A DNA stretch of 18,850 nucleotides from Actinomycetota bacterium (lineage in GTDB: Bacteria > Actinomycetota > Acidimicrobiia > Spongiisociales > ZC4RG35), in the NCBI GenBank assembly GCA_022615295.1, contig JAKEHF010000191.1:1-18850 (forward strand). The letters are read 5' to 3'. Made by a program: the position numbers and the translations under genes. The notes under the pieces were generated by a model that was not told where the DNA came from, made no database searches, and saw nothing but the letters and a program-made list of their open reading frames with translations. The first letter of the stretch is position 1; each line of letters starts with the position of its first letter. Shown here one piece after another: positions 14,026 to 18,850 of the stretch.

Positions 14026-15381
14026 ATGGGGGGCGGCGTTCGGAGACACGACTCGGCGCCGGTGGCCATCATCGGGGGTGGTCTCGCCGGCTTGGTCGCG
14101 GCGCGTGAGCTCACCCGGCGCGACATCCCCACCATCCTCTACGAGGCCAGCGACTCTCTTGGCGGCCTCGCCCGCACCGTGCGAGACGAATACGGGTTCT
14201 CTTTCGACTTCGGAGCTCACTTCATCACCAACCGGCTCGCAGCGGAGCTGGGCGCCGGCGATCTATGCGTGACCGTCCCCCGTTACGGGGAAGCCGTGGT
14301 GACCGCAGATGGGACCACATACCACTACCCGATGGGGTTCGTCCGCAACCCCCGATTCGTCGCCGACCTGCTCAGGGCTCGGTTGGTCCGGGACCGGCCG
14401 GCGTCGAACGCCGTCGAGGAGATGGCGACTTCATACGGATCGGCGATGGCCAACGAGATCGCCGGCCCGATACTCGAGGGATGGTCAGGCCTCGACCCCC
14501 GGCTCCTCTCCCCGGCGGTGGTGGAGAAGCTCGATGAAGGAGTGTTGAAGACCCTCTGGCTGAAGACAGCCGGCTGGGCGACACGCCGGGCAGTCGCCGT
14601 CGGTTACACCCGCGAGGTGCCCTCGAGCGCCAAGGTATGGCACGTCTACCCACGCGAGGGCGTCGGCAGTCTCATAGGACGTCTCGCCTCGACGTTGAAC
14701 GAGGACGTCATAAGGCTCTCCAGCCCCGTCCAGAGAATCCATATCGAGGACGAGACCGTCAGGGGCGTCACCGTCAACGGCGAGACCCAAGAGGTGGCCG
14801 CGGCGATGAGCACCGCTCCCGTCCACGTCCTCCCCAAGCTCGTCGAGGGGACTGACAGTCTCGACTATCTCGCCCGGTTCCGATATCGACCCATGGTCTT
14901 CGTCAATCTCCTCCTCGAGGGACGTGGGCTGATCCCGGACGTGGTGGTCTGGTACACCGACCGCAGGCTCCCCTTCTTCAGGCTGACCGAGACCCCGTTG
15001 TCGATGCCGTGGATCGCTCCGCAGGGCAAGACCACCTTGATGGCCGACATCTGTGCCGACGTGGGAGACGAGATCTGGACAGCCGACGACGCCGACCTGG
15101 CGGACCTGGTGTTGGACGGTCTGTCTGAGACGATCCCCGACGTCAGGCATCGGTTCCTGGGCGTGCGTGTCCTGCGCACTCCCCTCGCCTATCCCCTCTT
15201 CCTCAACGAATACGAGGCCGACAGACGGAGGTTCAGCAGGGGCACGGGGATATCCGGGCTGTACTCGATCGGTCGGAATGGGGAGTTCGCCCACATCCTC
15301 ATGGAGGACGTCTATTGGCGGACCAAGGCGAAGGTGCGGCTTCTGACGGCCGACCTCGCCGTCACCTCGACACGCGTGTGA
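14026..15381 (+). CDS. FAD-dependent oxidoreductase, amine oxidase / protoporphyrinogen oxidase-like (second copy of the fold)
   Basis: 451 residues. The FAD motif is VAIIGGGLAGLVAARELT (13-30), with E40 in LYEASDSLGGLART and the substrate-side DFGAHFITN that follows. The C-terminal block is GLYSIGRNGEFAHILMEDV. It has the same fold class and length as the protein at 9547 but little residue-level similarity beyond the FAD motifs, so it is probably not a recent duplicate. The ATG at 14026 has only GGGG two bases upstream, and a -10 box sits nine bases before it. An alternative GTG at the V of VAIIGGG would remove 12 non-conserved residues. Divergent from the methyltransferase, with its own promoter. 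It probably oxidises or rearranges a sugar or lipid intermediate of the glycan; the substrate is unknown. Confidence 0.77.
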   Translation: MGGGVRRHDSAPVAIIGGGLAGLVAARELTRRDIPTILYEASDSLGGLARTVRDEYGFSFDFGAHFITNRLAAELGAGDLCVTVPRYGEAVVTADGTTYHYPMGFVRNPRFVADLLRARLVRDRPASNAVEEMATSYGSAMANEIAGPILEGWSGLDPRLLSPAVVEKLDEGVLKTLWLKTAGWATRRAVAVGYTREVPSSAKVWHVYPREGVGSLIGRLASTLNEDVIRLSSPVQRIHIEDETVRGVTVNGETQEVAAAMSTAPVHVLPKLVEGTDSLDYLARFRYRPMVFVNLLLEGRGLIPDVVVWYTDRRLPFFRLTETPLSMPWIAPQGKTTLMADICADVGDEIWTADDADLADLVLDGLSETIPDVRHRFLGVRVLRTPLAYPLFLNEYEADRRRFSRGTGISGLYSIGRNGEFAHILMEDVYWRTKAKVRLLTADLAVTSTRV

Positions 15382-15408
15382 GCAACACACCACCGGCCCG
15401 GTCTACCG

Positions 15409-15663
15409 TCAGGCCGTCCAGCCGAGGAGCCAGTCGCCGAGCTGGACGACCAGCAACCAGAGGGCGACACTCCCCAACGCCACCAAGGGGGTCAGGCCCG
15501 GGTTGCGGCGGAGGACCCTGACCACCAGCCACCACCCGGCGATCCACACCCCCCACAGCACCAGATACCACGGTGCCGGGACCACGAGCCCGCTGGCGAA
15601 GTAGAGCCATCCCGACCCGAGATAGAGGACCCCACCGATGACGCCGAGTATCCGCGCACCCAT
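15409..15663 (-). CDS. Small three-helix membrane protein coupled to glmS, unknown function
   Basis: 84 residues, nearly all hydrophobic, with three predicted membrane helices (about 5-24, 29-50 and 56-80). A short R-R-N-P loop lies between helices 2 and 3. Aromatic and tryptophan content is high (for example LWGVWIAGWWLVV). I do not recognise a family. The ATG shares one base with the glmS stop (TGATG) and has no good Shine-Dalgarno sequence, so translation probably depends on ribosomes finishing glmS. It therefore falls under the glmS ribozyme as well. It converges on the FAD oxidoreductase gene with a 27-base gap and no clear terminator. Longer open frames upstream lie inside glmS and lose hydrophobicity. 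Confidence 0.65.
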   Translation of the reverse strand: MGARILGVIGGVLYLGSGWLYFASGLVVPAPWYLVLWGVWIAGWWLVVRVLRRNPGLTPLVALGSVALWLLVVQLGDWLLGWTA

Positions 15664-17489
15664 CACTCGACCGTCACCGTCTTGGCCAGATTCCGTGGCT
15701 TGTCGACGTCGAGACCCCTGGCGGTGGCGACGTGATAGGCGAGGAGCTGGAGGGGCACCACGGCGGTGACCGTGCACAGCAGGTCTGGTCCGGCGGGCAC
15801 CCTGACCACGTGGTCGGCGACCGCCCCCACGTCGTCACCCTCTTCGGCGACAAGGACGATGGTCGCTCCCCTTGCTCGCATCTCCTCCATGTTGGACAGG
15901 GTCTTGGCCCGGACATGACTGTCGGTCACCACACCGACCACCACCACGCCCTTCTCGATGAGAGCTATGGGGCCGTGCTTCATCTCACCGGCCGCATACC
16001 CCTCCGCCCTCACATAGGCGATCTCCTTGAGCTTGAGGGCGCCCTCCATGGCCACCGGGAAGTCACCGCTTCGACCGAGGAAGAAGTAGTCGCGCACACT
16101 CTTCCACTTGCGGGTGAGCCTCTCGATCTCACCCGAGGCACCCAGAGCCAGCTCCACCTGCTCGGGAAGTCTCAGCATCTCCCTGACCAGGACCTCGATG
16201 CGCCCGGGGTCCATCGACCCCCTCACCTGGGCCAGATACAGGCCGAGGAGCTGCAACGCCACGAGCTGGGTGGTGAATGTCTTGGTGGCGGCGACACCGA
16301 TCTCGGGCCCTGCCCTTGTGTAGAGCACGGCATCGGACTCCCGGGCCAGGGCGGAGTCGACGACGTTGGACACACCGATCAGGTTGGCGCCCTGTGCCTT
16401 CCCGTATCTCACCGCGGCGAGGGTGTCGATCGTCTCGCCCGACTGGCTGATCCCGATGACCAGGGACCTCTCGTCGAGGACCGGGTCCCGGTAACGGAAC
16501 TCCGAGGCGATGTCGATCTCGACCGGAAGACGAGTCCACCGCTCGATGGCGTACTTGGCCATCATCGCTGCGTGGTACGACGTGCCGCAGGCGACCACAA
16601 ACACCTTGTCGATCCGTCGCAGGAGGTCGGGGTCGATGTCCAACTCGTCGAGGACCACCCGGCCCGTCTCGCTGACACGGCCGGCCAGGGTGTCGCCGAT
16701 GGCGTGCGGTTGCTCGTGGATCTCCTTGAGCATGAAGGTGGGATAACCCCCCCTCTCGGCTGCCTCGAGATCCCACTCCACCTTGCGATGCTCCGGCTCG
16801 AGCTCGTTGCCTTCGAGGTCGATGAGACGTATCGAGCCGGGGCGGACCTCGACCACCCGGTCGTCTTCGATGATCACCATCTCTCGTGTGTGCTCCAGGA
16901 AGGCGGGGATATCAGAGGCGAGGAAGTTCTCACCATCCCCACGACCGACCACCAGTGGCGACCCACGGCGGGCGCCGACTATGACGTTGGGCTCCGAGCG
17001 TCTCATCACCGCCAGGGCCAGGGCTCCCTCGCTTTGATTCATCACCTGGCGAACCGCCTCGATCAGCGGGAGATCGGAGAGGTCGGCCAGCATGTGGGCA
17101 ACGACCTCGGTGTCGGTGTCACTGGTGAACTCGTGACCCGCCTCGGTGAGCTTTCGTTTCAGGATCGCCCAGTTCTCGATGATCCCGTTGTGGACCACCA
17201 CCACATCCCCCCCGTCGTCGGTGTGGGGGTGGGCGTTGACCGTGTTGGGGGCGCCATGGGTGGCCCAACGGGTGTGGCCTATGCCGGATATCGCCGGTCG
17301 GGGGGCCTCCCGGCCCACCAAGGCCACGAGGTCGGCGATCCTCCCCGCCGTTTTGATGACGTCCATCGAGCCATCACGGATCAGGGCCACACCGGCGGAG
17401 TCGTAGCCGCGGTACTCGAGATGGGTGAGACCCGGCAACAAGACGTCGATCACCGGACGGGGTCCGACATAGCCGACTATTCCGCACAT
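15663..17489 (-). CDS. glmS: Glutamine-fructose-6-phosphate aminotransferase (isomerising)
   Basis: Makes glucosamine-6-phosphate from fructose-6-phosphate and glutamine, the first step to UDP-GlcNAc. 608 residues, the usual length. The N-terminal glutaminase domain has the catalytic C2 (MCGIVGYVG), HTRWATHG, HNGIIENW and SDTDTEV. Two SIS isomerase domains follow: VVACGTSYHAAMMAKYAIE, GISQSGETIDTLAAVRYG and ATKTFTTQL; then GRSGDFPVAMEGALKLKEI and EMKHGPIALI. The C-terminal tail GLDVDKPRNLAKTVTVE is typical. The ATG at 17489-17487 follows AGAAGGA by seven bases. A glmS ribozyme lies in the 5' leader, so expression is expected to fall when GlcN-6-P is high. Downstream it is coupled to a small membrane protein. 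Confidence 0.98.
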   Translation of the reverse strand: MCGIVGYVGPRPVIDVLLPGLTHLEYRGYDSAGVALIRDGSMDVIKTAGRIADLVALVGREAPRPAISGIGHTRWATHGAPNTVNAHPHTDDGGDVVVVHNGIIENWAILKRKLTEAGHEFTSDTDTEVVAHMLADLSDLPLIEAVRQVMNQSEGALALAVMRRSEPNVIVGARRGSPLVVGRGDGENFLASDIPAFLEHTREMVIIEDDRVVEVRPGSIRLIDLEGNELEPEHRKVEWDLEAAERGGYPTFMLKEIHEQPHAIGDTLAGRVSETGRVVLDELDIDPDLLRRIDKVFVVACGTSYHAAMMAKYAIERWTRLPVEIDIASEFRYRDPVLDERSLVIGISQSGETIDTLAAVRYGKAQGANLIGVSNVVDSALARESDAVLYTRAGPEIGVAATKTFTTQLVALQLLGLYLAQVRGSMDPGRIEVLVREMLRLPEQVELALGASGEIERLTRKWKSVRDYFFLGRSGDFPVAMEGALKLKEIAYVRAEGYAAGEMKHGPIALIEKGVVVVGVVTDSHVRAKTLSNMEEMRARGATIVLVAEEGDDVGAVADHVVRVPAGPDLLCTVTAVVPLQLLAYHVATARGLDVDKPRNLAKTVTVE

Positions 17490-17539
17490 GTTCCATTCCT
17501 TCTGTATACGGATGGAGACAGACGGAGTGTGACAGCCGG

Positions 17540-17558
17540 ACCGGTCGTCATGACCGGT
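17540..17558 (-). other. Perfect hairpin between the ribozyme and the glmS start
   Basis: ACCGGTC and GACCGGT pair fully (seven base pairs) around a five-base loop. It begins where the ribozyme ends and sits about 50 bases before the glmS ATG. There is no T-run, so it is not an obvious terminator. It could insulate the ribozyme fold or protect the new 5' end after cleavage; that is speculation. Confidence 0.4.
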
Positions 17559-17699
17559 GCCCTCGTCCTGGTCTCTGTTCCGGGATCACTCCCGGGTTTT
17601 GCCCAAGACGTCACGACCGGGGCCGGCCGGGAAGGCATCCGCCGAATCTCTCGATGACCTTCCTCCTCGTCACCTCACCCACCGGTGAGGCCAGGCGCT
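17556..17699 (-). ncRNA. glmS self-cleaving ribozyme / GlcN-6-P riboswitch
   Basis: Minus-strand leader of glmS. The cleavage site is predicted between A17699 and G17698 (A|GCGCC). P1 is 17690-17684 with 17679-17673. The conserved core follows: TGACGAGG (17672-17665), then ATCGAGA (17655-17649) and TTCGGCGGATG (17646-17636). P2 is GGAAGG (17663-17658) with CCTTCC (17635-17630). P2.2 is CGCC (17697-17694) with GGCG (17643-17640). P3 is CGGCCG (17629-17624) with CGGTCG (17619-17614). P3.1 pairs the P3 loop GCCC (17623-17620) with GGGC (17562-17559). P4 is CGTCTTGG (17610-17603) with CCAGGACG (17571-17564). P4.1 is CCGGGA-GTGA-TCCCGG (17595-17580), a GNRA-capped stem, preceded by AAAAC. In the known class, GlcN-6-P acts as a catalytic cofactor for cleavage, and RNase J then degrades the 3' product. 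The layout and location match the class at every helix. Confidence 0.94.
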
Positions 17700-17724
17700 G
17701 TTCGTTGTGGCTGTGCTCGAGTCC

Positions 17725-17747
17725 CCTGTCTTCACCTACCTGTCTTC
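17725..17747. repeat. 9-bp direct repeat spanning the glmM stop
   Basis: CCTGTCTTC occurs at 17725-17733 and again at 17739-17747, separated by five bases that contain part of the glmM stop codon. It lies about 26 bases before the ribozyme cleavage site. It may be a chance repeat or a pair of protein half-sites. No -10/-35 pair for glmS was found in this stretch. Confidence 0.35.
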
Positions 17748-18850
17748 CAGGACTGCCCTGGCCACTGTGACCAGACGATCAGCGTACCTCCTGGCCCCGG
17801 ATTCGGAAGCCGCCTCGACCATTATCCGCACCACGGGCTCGGTGCCGGACGGTCTGACGAGGACACGGCCCTCGCCACCGAGCTCGGCCTCCACGCGGGC
17901 GACCTCGTCCCACAGCTCTTCGGCGGTGTCGAGGTCGGCGCGACGACCAACCGCCACGTTGACCAGCACCTGGGGGTACTCCGTGATCGCCTCCACCCTG
18001 AGCTGACGCAGCTCCTTACCGGTGCCGGCCATCACGTCGAGCACCTGAACCGCGGTCATCAGCCCGTCGCCCGTCTGGTTGTGCTCCGTGAAGATGATGT
18101 GCCCCGACTGCTCGCCGCCGATCACTCCCCGGTGCGCCCTGAGCGCCTCCATCACGTAACGGTCTCCGACCATGGTCTCGACTACCTCGATGCCGGCCTC
18201 CGCCATCGACCGTCTGAAGCCGAGATTGGCCATGACCGTGGTAACCACGAGATTCCCTCGCAGTCTGCCCTGGGTCTTCAGATGGCGGGCGATGACCGCC
18301 ATGATCACGTCGCCGTTGCAGATACGACCGTCCTCGTCCACGCAGATCAGCCGGTCGGCGTCGCCGTCGAAGGCGAACCCGACGCGTCCCTGGGCGACAC
18401 CGGCCAGGTAGTCGGGGTTGGTGGCGCCGCAACCGGCGTTGATGTTGTTCCCATCGGGCTCGACCCCGAACAGCTCGACGTCGGCCTTGAGCCTTGCGAA
18501 GAGGTCGCCGGCCACCCGGAAAGCCGCCCCGTTGGCGCAGTCCACGGCAATGCGCATGCCGCTGAGGGTGTACCGGGACACCGACAGGAGGTGCTCCAGA
18601 TAGGCCCCGGCGGCGGTGGCGTCCTCGATGCGATAGCCGATGGCCGGGCCCACCGCGGACTTCATGCCTTGGGCGCGCAACCTGGTCTCCAACTCCCGCT
18701 CCACCTCCTCGGCCAGCTTGGGACCTCTCGCTGCCAGGAGCTTGATCCCGTTGTCCGGCGCCGGATTGTGCGACGCGGAGACGATGGCGCCCATCGTGGC
18801 CGAGGACGTCTCGGTGAGATGGCTTATTGCCCCGCTGGGGAGCACCCCGA
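17736..18850 (-). CDS. glmM: Phosphoglucosamine mutase, N-terminus outside window
   Basis: Converts glucosamine-6-phosphate to glucosamine-1-phosphate, the step after GlmS. 370 residues are visible; about 75-80 N-terminal residues are missing compared with the usual 445 or so. The frame is open at the right edge, and the first visible residues (GVLPSGAISHLT) match an internal family block, so the nearby GTG is not the start. The phosphoserine loop is SASHNP, with the catalytic Ser codon at 18773-18771. The Mg-binding loop DGDADR lies near 18355-18372. The sugar-binding GGEQSGHI and the phosphate-binding RPSGTEPVVRIMVE follow. Upstream of glmS on the same strand, it ends 37 bases before the ribozyme cleavage site, with no visible terminator or new promoter. 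Confidence 0.96.
   Translation of the reverse strand, partial: GVLPSGAISHLTETSSATMGAIVSASHNPAPDNGIKLLAARGPKLAEEVERELETRLRAQGMKSAVGPAIGYRIEDATAAGAYLEHLLSVSRYTLSGMRIAVDCANGAAFRVAGDLFARLKADVELFGVEPDGNNINAGCGATNPDYLAGVAQGRVGFAFDGDADRLICVDEDGRICNGDVIMAVIARHLKTQGRLRGNLVVTTVMANLGFRRSMAEAGIEVVETMVGDRYVMEALRAHRGVIGGEQSGHIIFTEHNQTGDGLMTAVQVLDVMAGTGKELRQLRVEAITEYPQVLVNVAVGRRADLDTAEELWDEVARVEAELGGEGRVLVRPSGTEPVVRIMVEAASESGARRYADRLVTVARAVLEDR

Noticed and set aside
15382..15408. Possible bidirectional terminator between the convergent FAD oxidoreductase and small membrane protein genes
   Set aside because: Only a very short ACCGG/CCGGT repeat with a one-base centre and no T-run is present, which is not enough to support a terminator.
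17580..17600. GC-rich stem followed by TTTT on the plus strand, resembling an intrinsic terminator
   Set aside because: No plus-strand gene precedes it; the stem is P4.1 of the ribozyme on the minus strand and the T-run is the conserved A-run next to it.
15732..17657. 641-codon open frame on the plus strand opposite glmS
   Set aside because: It lies antisense to a clear glmS and the ribozyme, has a composition typical of a GC-rich shadow frame (rich in H, G, D, R) and shows no domain motif.
17673..17690. Perfect seven-pair hairpin just after glmM, considered as a glmM terminator
   Set aside because: No U-run follows on the minus strand, and it is fully explained as ribozyme helix P1.
1..18850. 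CRISPR arrays, tRNA or rRNA genes, insertion sequences, attachment sites
   Set aside because: No repeat-spacer pattern, no tRNA-like cloverleaf, no transposase or integrase frame and no long terminal repeats were seen on reading; an automated scan was not possible here.

Overview
The window is G+C-rich DNA (about two thirds G+C by eye) with overlapping stop/start junctions, several GTG and TTG starts, and TANNNT-type -10 boxes. The block glmM-glmS ... acpS-nnr-alr, all on the minus strand, is a chromosomal neighbourhood I know from Actinomycetota. The organism is most likely an actinobacterium outside the well-studied genera; the sequence alone does not fix the genus. No rRNA, tRNA, CRISPR array, insertion sequence or integrase was seen.

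Left part (1-3467, minus strand): a four-gene run acpS - nnr - alr - S58-family peptidase (cut by the left edge). acpS has a TANNNT box six bases before its ATG, which suggests leaderless transcription. The S58 peptidase appears to start at a CTG that overlaps the alr stop.

Middle part (3551-15381): a surface-polysaccharide region. A membrane GT-C glycosyltransferase is followed by a tightly coupled seven-gene plus-strand operon (5106-11870): phosphoglycosyl transferase, WbpD-like N-acetyltransferase, WbpE-like aminotransferase, Gfo/Idh 3-dehydrogenase, WbpI/WecB-like 2-epimerase, FAD oxidoreductase and polysaccharide deacetylase. The four sugar enzymes match the route to UDP-2,3-diacetamido-2,3-dideoxy-mannuronic acid or a close relative, but the 6-dehydrogenase (WbpA) is not here. 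A minus-strand pair (methyltransferase, family 2 glycosyltransferase) converges on the operon. It diverges from a second FAD oxidoreductase across a symmetric promoter region built on a 15-bp palindrome.

Right part (15409-18850, minus strand): glmM (cut by the right edge), glmS, and a small three-helix membrane protein coupled to glmS. The 246-base glmM-glmS gap holds a complete glmS self-cleaving ribozyme, the main hidden element of the window. All core helices, including the P3.1 pseudoknot, can be drawn from the sequence. GlmS and GlmM supply GlcN-6-P and GlcN-1-P for UDP-GlcNAc, the precursor of both peptidoglycan and the diamino sugar made by the neighbouring operon. The polysaccharide region therefore sits inside the amino-sugar and cell-wall precursor locus, apparently as an insertion between glmS and acpS.
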